From Deltaproteobacteria bacterium (GTDB taxonomy: Bacteria; Bdellovibrionota_B; Oligoflexia; Oligoflexales; CAIYRB01), in assembly GCA_016874735.1 (NCBI GenBank), contig VGTI01000011.1, positions 20,157-84,156 of the forward strand: a stretch of DNA of 64,000 bases, read 5' to 3'. Shown here one piece after another: positions 17,525 to 25,630 of this stretch. Positions within the stretch are counted from its first letter, which is position 1. Every line of letters starts with the position of its first letter. The position numbers and the translations under genes are program-made. The notes under the pieces are model-generated. The model saw only the letters and a list, made by a program, of their open reading frames with translations. It was not told the origin of the DNA and did not search any database.

Positions 17525-18418
17525 TCAATAAGTAGAATTACTAGTTGTGGAATTGCTTGTTGTGGAGCCAATAGCGACTAGATCGTGTTTATCGGAATCA
17601 TAAAAACGCCGCATAAACCGATGCAGGGGCATACCGCGTCGCACTAGTAAGAAGTATCCCAAGACAACACTTATCAGAAGACCAGCAACGTAACCAAAGA
17701 GCATGTTGCCGAGGGCGGCGACGCAACCGCGCACGATAAAGGATGAAATCACGGCGAGAATTAACGTACCAAAAAACATCGACCCATAGGTTGCGCCGGT
17801 CAGGCTCAGGTACTCGAGCCCGGTAGGGCTTCTGCTGTCACTATCCAGACGCAGGCTCTTGTAGCACTGGTCTACGACGCCATTTTGGAGTGCTGGCGCG
17901 AAGAAGGCTCCCATGACGACCAGTGAGGTAAATACTGGACCGAAAAAGAACCACATGCCGTTGTGACGGCCAGGTTCCCAAGGCTCGTAATGGTTCATCA
18001 TGGGATCGTACAGGAACCGCTGCCAACCTGTTGTATCCCAGCCGCAGGCAAGCACAAACCAAAAGACGATCCACGCTAAAAACCAGTTGAGATTCGCTTT
18101 GTAATATTCTTTTTGCCGCGCCAAGCGGTAACCCACCCAGTAGCCGATGATTCCCTGTGTTACGTTCGTGACTCCGAATAACGTCACGAGCCACGGGGGT
18201 ATTTGATCCAGTGAAGTCGCAACCTGCATAGTCTCCCAGCGTGGGAATGCCCATAGTAGGAATAGTCCCGAGGGGCCGAAGTAGCACGATAGGTAAACAA
18301 GAAGTCTAATGAAGTGGCGGTTGTTAAACGCCTTCGGTTCTTCGCTTAATTGTCGCGCTGAAGCAGCTGCAAAGGAGGCACCAAACGCATAGGACCAGAT
18401 GACATCGACCTGTACCAT
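17525..18418 (-). CDS. multi-pass membrane protein, paralogue 2 of a tandem pair, unknown function
   Basis: A 297-residue membrane protein with about six to seven hydrophobic segments. Its first residues MVQVDVIWSYAFGASFAAA match the upstream gene almost exactly, and WETMQVA, FGVTNVTQGIIGYWVG, GWDTTG.QRFLYDPMMN and HNGMWFF are shared throughout. I do not recognise the family. Conserved DTTG and YDP.MN blocks in or near the membrane might bind a ligand or metal. The ATG shares one base with the upstream stop (TGATG) and has GGAGG before it, so the pair is coupled. The C-terminus is a low-complexity STTSNS repeat. Confidence 0.82.
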   Translation of the reverse strand: MVQVDVIWSYAFGASFAAASARQLSEEPKAFNNRHFIRLLVYLSCYFGPSGLFLLWAFPRWETMQVATSLDQIPPWLVTLFGVTNVTQGIIGYWVGYRLARQKEYYKANLNWFLAWIVFWFVLACGWDTTGWQRFLYDPMMNHYEPWEPGRHNGMWFFFGPVFTSLVVMGAFFAPALQNGVVDQCYKSLRLDSDSRSPTGLEYLSLTGATYGSMFFGTLILAVISSFIVRGCVAALGNMLFGYVAGLLISVVLGYFLLVRRGMPLHRFMRRFYDSDKHDLVAIGSTTSNSTTSNSTY

Positions 18419-19278
18419 CAGTGCTTACCTCCCGTGTCCTGAGTCGGGCTTCGATCACCACCGTAAAGCGGACTTACTATCCAGTGAAAGAGCCGTCCCT
18501 TCGGGATGGCAACGGCGTAAATCAGAGTGGCACTCAGTGGCAGTCCCAGGAGATAGCCAACGGGTACATTGCCAGACAGCTCAGCAATCGTGCGCACAAT
18601 CATCGCGGCACCGATGGCCAGGACCAGTGTGACGCCGAACCAAGTGTAGACATAGCGTCGCATCACGTTGAGCGCGGCTCCTAGGCGAAAGGGTTCGCCG
18701 CTCTCTTTGCGCATTATTTCGTAGTTTATGCGAAATACACCCCGTGACAACATCGGTACGAACACGGCGCCCATAGTGACCAAGGTGAGGAATACTGGGC
18801 CTGTAAAAAACTGCCAGCCGTTGTGCTGACCAACCTGCCACGGCACTCCGTTGTTCATGACGGGATCGTAGAGGAAACGCTGGTAACCCGTAGTATCCCA
18901 CCCCGAGACAAGCACGAACCAGAAGACGACCCAGGCGATCATCCAGTTGAGATGTGCTTTGTAGTATTCGTGGCGACGGCTAAACCGCCATCCGACCCAG
19001 AACCCGATTATGCCCTGGGTGACGTTAGTGATACCGAAAAATGTCACCAGCAATGGATTGAGATCAGACGCCTTGCTGGCAACTTGCATGGTCTCCCAGG
19101 CCGGAAATGCTGTCAGGAGATACAGTCCGGACGGCGCAAAAAATATACCGAGGAAGAGCAAGGCGAGCATGTAGTAGCGATTGCCAAACGGCTCGCGCTC
19201 GTGCGCAAGCTCCCTGGTCGCTGCGGCCGCGAAACTAGCGCCGTAGGCGTAAGACCAAATCACATCGACTTGCACCAT
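18418..19278 (-). CDS. multi-pass membrane protein, paralogue 1 of a tandem pair, unknown function
   Basis: A ~286-residue membrane protein, first of two tandem paralogues. Hydrophobic segments fall at about 35-55, 75-105, 115-135, 160-185, 215-240 and 245-270. Shared blocks with paralogue 2 include WETMQVA, FGITNVTQGIIGFWVGWR, GWDTTGYQRFLYDPVMN and HNGWQFFTGPVF. The ATG at 19278 has GGGGAGG six bases upstream; a longer frame to 19305 lacks one. The next genes in the transcript are paralogue 2 and an aldehyde dehydrogenase, hinting at a shared lipid or aldehyde role, but nothing in the sequence proves it. Confidence 0.82.
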   Translation of the reverse strand: MVQVDVIWSYAYGASFAAAATRELAHEREPFGNRYYMLALLFLGIFFAPSGLYLLTAFPAWETMQVASKASDLNPLLVTFFGITNVTQGIIGFWVGWRFSRRHEYYKAHLNWMIAWVVFWFVLVSGWDTTGYQRFLYDPVMNNGVPWQVGQHNGWQFFTGPVFLTLVTMGAVFVPMLSRGVFRINYEIMRKESGEPFRLGAALNVMRRYVYTWFGVTLVLAIGAAMIVRTIAELSGNVPVGYLLGLPLSATLIYAVAIPKGRLFHWIVSPLYGGDRSPTQDTGGKH

Positions 19279-19798
19279 AAGTAACCTCCCCGTCCCTATT
19301 GCCAATATCGGTAGAATGCGGCTTTGACTTAAGGTGTTAATAGTCCTTGTTATTTTACATTGTTCTTATCCAAGATTAGTGCTGATTAGGGATTAGTTTC
19401 GGGTGCTTAGATGTCTTCATCCGTGCCTATGCGGTGGTGCCTTTTTTGATCCATAAGAAAAGCTAGCCTGTCGCCGCCCAGATGACGGAGAGCGGGCAAA
19501 AGCTCAGATTGTATGCACTAAGCCGCGGGGATCGATTGAACCATCGCAGGGAGCGCAAACGACGCTGTATGCGCTCCTTGCAACCGAAGTCGCCTCACAC
19601 AGCGGTAAGTATTTTAGTCAGGTTGGATTTTACCGCACTAAAGACGCCACTAAGGGTGGTTGGCCGTTACACTCGCCCAATCCGCATGCCCATGACGAAC
19701 AAATAGGTAACCGTTTGGATCTTTTAAGTCGTCAATTAGTCGGACTTTCAGAGAGAATAGCCTAGACTTATTTGCGGGTTCTTTAGCGCTAACTCAAA
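19279..19798. other. intergenic region without a convincing gene
   Basis: About 520 bases between genes on the minus strand. The only open frame (19482-19706, + strand) is Arg-rich, without a ribosome-binding site, and looks spurious. GATTAG occurs three times in 24 bases near 19374-19397. This region should hold the promoter of the membrane-paralogue operon, but I cannot place it confidently. Confidence 0.5.
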
Positions 19799-20953
19799 TT
19801 AGATCTTCGGTCTCGAGAACTGTGTAGCAGGAATGATCATATATTGACTATCACCAGGCTTGCGCCACAGTAGACTCATAGCGATGTAAATAGGTGGTCC
19901 CTGAAAGTAGTCGAGCTGAATGTCATGGAGTCCTGCCTCTAGATAGACTTGATCGTTTGTGACCGTAGAAATTGCATGCACGGTGTCGTTGCGGACGATG
20001 ACGCGACCATCAATGTAGAGGAGTGAGCCGTCGTCGGACTGAGTTTGGAAGCCGTAGTAGCCAGATTCCGGTATGAGGATCTGGGCGCGAAACCGGATAG
20101 CAAACCAGCTGGTCAGATTAGGATAGCCGGGAAAGCCCTGCTCGTAAGGTGTATTTGGTACATCAATGCGAGGCATGACGATAGATGACAGTGGTGCGCC
20201 GCTAAACCATGACGATTTAATGCGGGCGCTATTATTACGCTCTGCCAGGGGCACTTGAAAAACATTGCCGACTAGGCCAGGAGTGCGTCCATCATCAGCT
20301 ACACCGAGAGCACCGTCAGCTTTAAGGCGCACCGTGCACGATGCTTTAATGCCGGTGGTGTTGGTAGCAACTACAGCGATATCAAGGCTCGTAGCAATCC
20401 TGCTGGGACCTCGATAACGCACCGTATCCGCGTCTAGGATGTCAATCGTCCCGAAGTCGCCAGGCTGATTGCCAGAGTCGATGGCGAAGGTAAGGGGGCC
20501 GTCGCCAGACCAATTAAAATCTGACATTTGATTGGCGGCTACGATCGTGGCACTGCTTTCACATTTGGGCGGAGTGATTTGCGGAGTCACTGGTGATGTC
20601 ACACCTATAGGTGGAACCATGGGCGCTGGTAAGCCTCCCTGCGGCAATGGCGCTGGAGCGGAGGCTGGTTCAGGCCTTGCACCTGTTTCCGACGTAGTCC
20701 TCAGTTCCGGTGATCCCGCTTGAGCTAAGGGCTGGCTCGGCGCCGCGGCGATGAGCGATGTCGTATTGTCATTCACCTCATTCACCGGTTCAAGGCGCGT
20801 GACTTTTGGCGGGGTGTTCCGCGTTTTCTTCAAGTCTGCAGACTCACCTGCTGGAGACTCTGTAACAGGCATAGTCGACGGAGTAAAGCTGGAGTCGGGT
20901 CCGCAGCTGAGGGAGCATACAAGGCTTAGAGACGCTAAATGAACTTTGCACAT
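19799..20953 (-). CDS. PA14-domain lipoprotein
   Basis: A ~384-residue lipoprotein. Signal peptide with lipobox LSCG (Cys about residue 17), a long Pro/Ser/Thr-rich linker to about residue 140, then an Ig-like or cadherin-like stretch (NWSGDGPLTFAI...VRYRGPS), and a C-terminal PA14 domain (about 235-380). PA14 signs are the YYGFQTQSDDGSLLYIDGRVIVRND core and EAGLHDIQLDYFQG. PA14 domains bind carbohydrates or act in adhesion. The ATG at 20953 has AGAGGAG six bases upstream. Surface display is inferred from the lipobox and linker. Confidence 0.83.
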   Translation of the reverse strand: MCKVHLASLSLVCSLSCGPDSSFTPSTMPVTESPAGESADLKKTRNTPPKVTRLEPVNEVNDNTTSLIAAAPSQPLAQAGSPELRTTSETGARPEPASAPAPLPQGGLPAPMVPPIGVTSPVTPQITPPKCESSATIVAANQMSDFNWSGDGPLTFAIDSGNQPGDFGTIDILDADTVRYRGPSRIATSLDIAVVATNTTGIKASCTVRLKADGALGVADDGRTPGLVGNVFQVPLAERNNSARIKSSWFSGAPLSSIVMPRIDVPNTPYEQGFPGYPNLTSWFAIRFRAQILIPESGYYGFQTQSDDGSLLYIDGRVIVRNDTVHAISTVTNDQVYLEAGLHDIQLDYFQGPPIYIAMSLLWRKPGDSQYMIIPATQFSRPKI

Positions 20954-21089
20954 ACACACTCCTCTAGGTAATTGACGTGCGCACACCGCCGCCAAAGACG
21001 GGTGCCACGCTCGGAACGACCTAAGAGAAACTTGAGAGATTTTTTTTCGCGTTTAATTGATGAGCAGATTTTGCAGTAGGATTGATGGA

Positions 21090-21650
21090 TTAAAATTTAG
21101 TCTCAAGTTTTGCGAAGATTTGGCCCAGTACGGTGTCGATTTCCGCTGATGCAGAAATCGCTTGGTTCCGCCGGTAGACTAAGTTCTCGAGTATTTTTAC
21201 TAATGGGCCTTCAGTGCCGATGCCCATGATTAAGTGAATTTGATTAACATTTCTGTATATCGACTGTATTTGTCCGTTTTTATTAACCACGATCAAAAGC
21301 GAATCCGCTAGTTGGAAGGTTACGCCATTGTGAACCGTAGGCACCCCAAAGTACTTGCTTATTTTGCTATCAATGATCTCCATTTTGTTGCCCGCATTTT
21401 TGACAACGCGTTCGGCATGAGAGCACTCACATTCTTTTTCCGTTGATTGCGGTAGGTAGTAGTAGAGTGACCCAGATGAGATATTTTGGGAGTCTTGTTC
21501 GAAAATTGAACGCGCACTTAAAGGCAGAGGTTTTCCCACTTGCAGCGGACCGTAAATCTGCAGGCGTTCTGGTAAAAGATTTATCCCTAGTAAGCCTATG
21601 ACACTTAAAAGAGTTGAAATGAATGCTAAACGCATCATGTTTTGTTTCAT
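21090..21650 (-). CDS. membrane-anchored protein, possibly thioredoxin-fold
   Basis: A 186-residue protein with an N-terminal hydrophobic segment (about 7-25) that is a signal peptide or anchor. The exported part begins with LQVGKPLPLSARSIF and continues with strands spaced as in thioredoxin/AhpC-like proteins; YFGVPTVHNGVTFQLADSLLIVVNKNGQI resembles the cis-Pro and central-strand region. The cysteines are CEC followed by S-H, not CxxC, so classic redox activity is uncertain. GGAGGTGAT precedes the ATG, which overlaps the upstream YkuD-like gene's stop by four bases, so the two are coupled. Confidence 0.65.
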   Translation of the reverse strand: MKQNMMRLAFISTLLSVIGLLGINLLPERLQIYGPLQVGKPLPLSARSIFEQDSQNISSGSLYYYLPQSTEKECECSHAERVVKNAGNKMEIIDSKISKYFGVPTVHNGVTFQLADSLLIVVNKNGQIQSIYRNVNQIHLIMGIGTEGPLVKILENLVYRRNQAISASAEIDTVLGQIFAKLETKF

Positions 21651-22534
21651 ATCACCTCCATAATGCCGACATGATATTCATCAAGGCGACTGTTGGCGAG
21701 GTGTTGGAAAATCAGCTCCCATTTCGTTAAGTCTGTCACAGTGATGCAGCCTTTTGATCTCGAACCCGGATGGATATATCGCTCTCCCTCATCCCCGATA
21801 CGGAACCAGCTTTCAGCATGTTTTGCCGAAGATCTGAGTCGTCGTCCGCCTTGGTGCGGTGCATCCGGAAGCGAGATTTTGTAGCTCCCTGGAAATATCA
21901 TGTCGCGAGCATCAAGGGGCAATACTGCAAATTCCCCCAATGAATTAATTTGGAGTATCCATCTGTCACGAAATAATTTGAGAGAACTAGCTGGATTTCG
22001 GCCAGTCAACGGGCAGAGATGTGTGAATCGATTTTTGTCAGTGGTAATGCTAGCTGTAACGCCTTTATAATTTCCCTCAAGTATCTCGAATTGCTCTCTT
22101 TCGTTCTTTATAGATTTTAATTCTACAGCCGTCCCAGAGGCCAGCGGTACTAATGCCCCGCTAGCCAACTTTGCAAATACCCATCCGTTTGGTTCAACAT
22201 CCCCAATTTGGGCCGTCCCAGGTGATTTAGAGACTGCGAGTTTCACATCCAGCACGGCTATTAAATTTCTTTCACCGCGTCCGGCCCCATTGATTGTGAT
22301 GTTTGTTTCGATTTGTTGTGCATCAATGATTGATGCTGCCGTATCGATATTTAAATTTTGTTCACCAATATCATCAGATACAGGATCAATTTCTTTGGCT
22401 AGTAATCTGATGTTTATTTTTTCAATTTCAGTAGCTAGGAGAAAAGTCATCATGGAATATTTTGGTAGCAGTAATTTGTCGTCTTCCTTTTTTAGCCTCA
22501 GGCATACTTGGCTCTCGCCCGATGATATTTCCAA
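21647..22534 (-). CDS. YkuD-like (L,D-transpeptidase-type) protein, start uncertain
   Basis: About 295 residues. The C-terminal ~90 residues read FPGSYKISLPD.PHQGG...WFRIG...RYIHPGSRSKGCITV, matching the H...S.GC active-site pattern of YkuD-type and DUF2778/Tlde1-like L,D-transpeptidases; H255 and C263 are the candidate catalytic residues. The first ~150 residues are beta-rich and unrecognised (GAGRGERNLIAVLDVK). No signal peptide is seen. The frame is open back to the HepT stop at 22607, with no ATG or GTG; TTG 22534 is the first usable codon, and ATGs at ~22453 are alternatives. Peptidoglycan or another amide would be the substrate. Confidence 0.62.
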   Translation of the reverse strand: MEISSGESQVCLRLKKEDDKLLLPKYSMMTFLLATEIEKINIRLLAKEIDPVSDDIGEQNLNIDTAASIIDAQQIETNITINGAGRGERNLIAVLDVKLAVSKSPGTAQIGDVEPNGWVFAKLASGALVPLASGTAVELKSIKNEREQFEILEGNYKGVTASITTDKNRFTHLCPLTGRNPASSLKLFRDRWILQINSLGEFAVLPLDARDMIFPGSYKISLPDAPHQGGRRLRSSAKHAESWFRIGDEGERYIHPGSRSKGCITVTDLTKWELIFQHLANSRLDEYHVGIMEVI

Positions 22535-22606
22535 TTGGTAATCATTGCCGAGATCATCACCTCGTATATTGGCGCTTAAAACGGGATGCTTCTTACAATA
22601 GCTGGA

Positions 22607-22924
22607 TCAATTTTTTTGATATTCATGAATTGCTATATTTCTAAAGCCAATCATTCGTCTCATGTTCGTAGCTAACAATGGCGACAGAATGCCGGCATTT
22701 TCCAGAATGGTGAAGACCTCTCTGGAGGTCCTTGGAACGCTAAGGTTTCGGTATGCACATACCCAATTGGCAAGATCTAGGGCCTGCTCGCAGGCACGCT
22801 GTAAATTTAGAATTGTCACATCGAGAGCATTTTGGTCACTGAAAGTGGGATTTAAAGACGCCATTTCAGAGACTCTAGTAAGACATCGTCTGATGGAGTC
22901 GATTTTCAAAAGAGGCGTTTCCAT
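22607..22924 (-). CDS. hepT: HEPN-domain toxin HepT, C-terminally short
   Basis: A 105-residue HEPN (DUF86) protein, toxin of the HepT-MntA module. The RNase motif R-x4-H-x-Y is present as RNIAIHEY (R95, H100, Y102); in characterised systems the Tyr of this motif is AMPylated by MntA to silence the toxin. The protein stops three residues after the motif (QKN), where relatives continue for ~20-30 residues (typically HEYQKL-like). A run of seven A's at the stop (22611-22617 on the + strand as T's) is a possible frameshift site. The start overlaps mntA by 19 bases. Confidence 0.87.
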   Translation of the reverse strand: METPLLKIDSIRRCLTRVSEMASLNPTFSDQNALDVTILNLQRACEQALDLANWVCAYRNLSVPRTSREVFTILENAGILSPLLATNMRRMIGFRNIAIHEYQKN

Positions 22925-23325
22925 CCTTCTGCTCCTAACCTTTTTTTTAGTATAGGCTCTCTCTCTTCATTCAGCATTTGATAGCTACGCAGTGCTCTCA
23001 TGATCAATGTGGCTAAATCATTTTCATTCTGTACAATCAACTTCTTGCCATTCCGGATAATTTCTGCTTGAAGAGTTGGAGGCGCTTCGACGAAATCAAT
23101 CAGATCTAAAGCAATCCCCCACTTTGCCAGTGCTAACTCTTTTATATCTTCGCTTTGATCAAATGTAATTTTCTCCCGGGTAAAAATAGCGAGATCGACA
23201 TCACTTTCGGGGTTAGCACGTCCACTCGCGACAGAGCCAAAAACATATATAGCCACAGGCTTAAGCCGCTGAGAAATTAATGCTGCAAGACTAAGCAGAG
23301 AGCTGTCTGTAGAAAATTCGGTCAT
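22906..23325 (-). CDS. mntA: minimal nucleotidyltransferase antitoxin MntA
   Basis: A 139-residue minimal nucleotidyltransferase, the antitoxin of the HepT-MntA module. GSVASGRANPESDVDLAIF (about residues 30-48) carries GSxxxG and the paired metal-binding Asp D42 and D44; LDLIDF supplies the third acidic strand. Such enzymes transfer AMP to a Tyr of HepT. The ~35-residue C-terminal extension (MRALRSYQMLNEEREPILKKRLG) is helical. GGAGAAGG lies about 6 bases before the ATG. It is first in the operon, followed by hepT and then a YkuD-like gene. Confidence 0.9.
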   Translation of the reverse strand: MTEFSTDSSLLSLAALISQRLKPVAIYVFGSVASGRANPESDVDLAIFTREKITFDQSEDIKELALAKWGIALDLIDFVEAPPTLQAEIIRNGKKLIVQNENDLATLIMRALRSYQMLNEEREPILKKRLGAEGWKRLF

Positions 23326-23484
23326 TGATGCCTTCTCCAGATCTCATTGTAGCAGATCTCGCAACGCGTCCCACTCCACTTATTCACGAACCTGCAACAG
23401 TAAGTGCTGTCTAATGCGTATGCATTCATGTAGTCAGATCCTGATAAGATCTTATTGCGTGACCATTTCTGCAGTCTACCGACT

Positions 23485-23994
23485 TCACCGCCGCCCACAC
23501 ACTTCACTCAAAATAAGCTGGTGCTCATCAAGGTTGCCCTCGATGTAGTCAGGATCAAATTCGTTTTCCATCGGCTTTGCCGGACCAAGGTTGATATTAA
23601 TAGCGTTGGCCGGTGCAGGGACCGTATTCAATGGCCCACGGTAGTAATACTGAGAGTCTTGGTACGGGAGCTGAACCGACTTCAGTCTAACGACAAACTT
23701 GAATGATTTCGGCACAGTCTCCACCACCGTAATACGGCGATAGATCTGTCTACCTTCGTAGCCGCTAACCTGTTTGTAGGCCGTTATGAGCTCAGTAGCA
23801 GATTGATCTTTAATCTCGTAGCCGCTCAGTAGCAGCGACTTGCGTATCTCGGTGAGTGAGGTGTTTGTGCATGTCGTCAGCCGGTCGATTTCGGATTGAG
23901 GGAGTGCGCGCAGGTGAGCACAGCTCGCGACGGACATCAGTGTCATTCCTAAGGTCGTACGGATTAAAAATCGAGAGCTTCTTGCACGCATCAT
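23485..23994 (-). CDS. lipoprotein of unknown function
   Basis: A 169-residue protein with a signal peptide and lipobox VASC (Cys about residue 25). After it come CTNTSLTEIRKSLLLSGYEIKD and TAYKQVSG, then a sheet-like stretch (ITVVETVPKSFKFVVRLKSV). The N-terminal half resembles bacterial outer-membrane 'assembly' lipoproteins with an alpha/beta fold in which a residue-gap-YEI motif precedes a helix; this is only an impression. Two further cysteines (TTCTNT, SEVCGRR) may pair. Start is one of two adjacent ATG codons. Confidence 0.7.
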   Translation of the reverse strand: MMRARSSRFLIRTTLGMTLMSVASCAHLRALPQSEIDRLTTCTNTSLTEIRKSLLLSGYEIKDQSATELITAYKQVSGYEGRQIYRRITVVETVPKSFKFVVRLKSVQLPYQDSQYYYRGPLNTVPAPANAININLGPAKPMENEFDPDYIEGNLDEHQLILSEVCGRR

Positions 23995-24158
23995 ACCCTG
24001 CCACTGTCGTCAGTTAGAGTTTCTAAAATAACACCATAAAATACCCTTGCCGCTCCTATTGTAACACACCGTAACTATGCCGGTAGTCTTTAGCCCGTGC
24101 TTTTTACTTAAGTCGCAGACCAGATTTGCAGATAATGCGTACACCTCTGGAGGGACCG

Positions 24159-25229
24159 ATGCGTTATGCCGGATTTTTGGCCGCTGCAGGCATTTTGGTA
24201 GCATGTCTATTGGCTTGCCAATCCGAGTCTAAAATGAACGGCTCCTCGACCACAGCACCGCAAAAAAAGGCACCTAAAGGAGCCGAAAAGACTGACGCTT
24301 GTCTCAGTATTTTAAACGCTCAGGATTCCGCACCGCATCCCCAATTAGTGAAATTGTGGAACTATGGCTTCAATTCACTCGATGAGGTTAAAGCTGGCAA
24401 GAGAGCCTGGTGGGGCTGGACGGGAATCATCATAGGAAAGAATTCCATACTCTCCGTCAATAGGATCTTTCCCGAAGATCCTAATCCTCAGCCCATCAAA
24501 ATACAGTTTAGTGGTGATACCGATGCTAGTGATGAGCATTTAGCTTCTCTCCCGCAAATCGAGCGAGTCATTTTTCATCCTTCGGTCAAGCAGGTGCAGA
24601 ATATTCAGACTCAGGCAACTGGGTCGCCGCAAGCTACCAACGCGACAACCAGCACGAATGTTGGACCGGTAGTCAGCGATGCCTTAAAAAATATCATCAA
24701 GGAAGTCGTTATTCTCAAGGCCCCAACCTCAAGTCTCACCGGTTACTTTAAAGTAAGCGAAAACCGCCGCAAGCCTGGTGAGTCAGTAAATCTTGTAGGT
24801 ATCGGTGATCGTCGCGATCTTGATTACAATACGGAGAGACTTGTTGGCCCTGCCGTTGGTAGTAATGTGTTACTCGATCAAGCGTTACTGCCGCAGGAGT
24901 TAAGCTGGCTAAATACCGAGACCGGTTATGTGATTGGTGGACGCCGCGTGAATGTGACGAACACATCGACCACTGACAGTATGCCGGCTCACGGTGATGG
25001 TGGCTCAGCCTTGGTTCAAGGTAATACGCTGCTAGGCATGAATATCCTGTATGACCAACAGAACATGAGGGGAGTGTTGGGCAAGGAAACCCTGGCGTTT
25101 TACCTCGATCTCTCGAGTCCCTTCGCCAAGGAACTCATCGCCAGTGCGATCGATCAAAAGGCCGAAATAGCCAAGGAGTCGGATCCTACAACAGCAACGA
25201 TGCAGCGGTGTACGCCGGGCCAGAAATAG
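24159..25229 (+). CDS. trypsin-fold lipoprotein lacking the catalytic triad (pseudoprotease)
   Basis: A ~356-residue lipoprotein (lipobox LLAC) with chymotrypsin-fold layout similar to the S1 protease encoded at 30142-31284. Positions expected to hold the triad are altered: ILSVNRIF instead of LTAAHC, EVVILKAP instead of DIALL, and HGDGGSALV instead of GDSGGP. All three catalytic residues therefore appear lost, though the fold-defining blocks (GIIIGKNSILS, VNLVGIGDR, LLGMNILYD) remain. It may act as a binding protein or inhibitor. The ATG at 24159 has GGAGGG seven bases upstream. Confidence 0.72.
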   Translation: MRYAGFLAAAGILVACLLACQSESKMNGSSTTAPQKKAPKGAEKTDACLSILNAQDSAPHPQLVKLWNYGFNSLDEVKAGKRAWWGWTGIIIGKNSILSVNRIFPEDPNPQPIKIQFSGDTDASDEHLASLPQIERVIFHPSVKQVQNIQTQATGSPQATNATTSTNVGPVVSDALKNIIKEVVILKAPTSSLTGYFKVSENRRKPGESVNLVGIGDRRDLDYNTERLVGPAVGSNVLLDQALLPQELSWLNTETGYVIGGRRVNVTNTSTTDSMPAHGDGGSALVQGNTLLGMNILYDQQNMRGVLGKETLAFYLDLSSPFAKELIASAIDQKAEIAKESDPTTATMQRCTPGQK

Positions 25230-25325
25230 TCTCAGTTTGCTAACTTGCGGAATGCTTGGCCTTTGACTACTCTAGAACGAATCATCCTCCCACCGATTCA
25301 CCTCTAGACTTTGAAGGGCCAAGTC

Positions 25326-25628
25326 ATGGTTCCTTTTGTGAGATATCGTGGCACAGCATGCTTCAGCTTCCTCGTGGCGTCGCTTAGCCTAGGCAGTGGC
25401 TGCAAAAGCACGGGTCGCAGTGATCCAAAGGATATCTCCATGGAAGTGGCAGATGTCCTCGACGAGCATAAGTGGATTCAGTCTTGCGACCTCGAGTTAA
25501 AAAACCCAGCAACCTCGCCCAAGGCTAGGGCTGATCTGGAGCGCCTCGCGGGCACCTCAGATTGCCAGGCAGCCTATCCTGTCGTTAGGGCTACGGTGCT
25601 CAATTACCTTGATCCAAAGGGGAACTGA
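25326..25628 (+). CDS. small lipoprotein, unknown function, in operon with catalase-related protein
   Basis: A ~100-residue lipoprotein: signal peptide ending SLGSGC (lipobox-like, Cys about residue 26). The remaining ~75 residues are helical, with three cysteines (SCDLE, DCQAA). I do not recognise it. The ATG at 25326 follows GAAGGG; a TTG at 25311 is an alternative. Its stop lies two bases before the catalase-related start, so the two are one transcript and may act together in the periplasm. Confidence 0.68.
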   Translation: MVPFVRYRGTACFSFLVASLSLGSGCKSTGRSDPKDISMEVADVLDEHKWIQSCDLELKNPATSPKARADLERLAGTSDCQAAYPVVRATVLNYLDPKGN

Positions 25629-25630
25629 CT

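Noticed and set aside
19482..19706. Small Arg-rich frame in the 19.3-19.8 kb gap
   Set aside because: No ribosome-binding site, odd composition and no recognisable domain.
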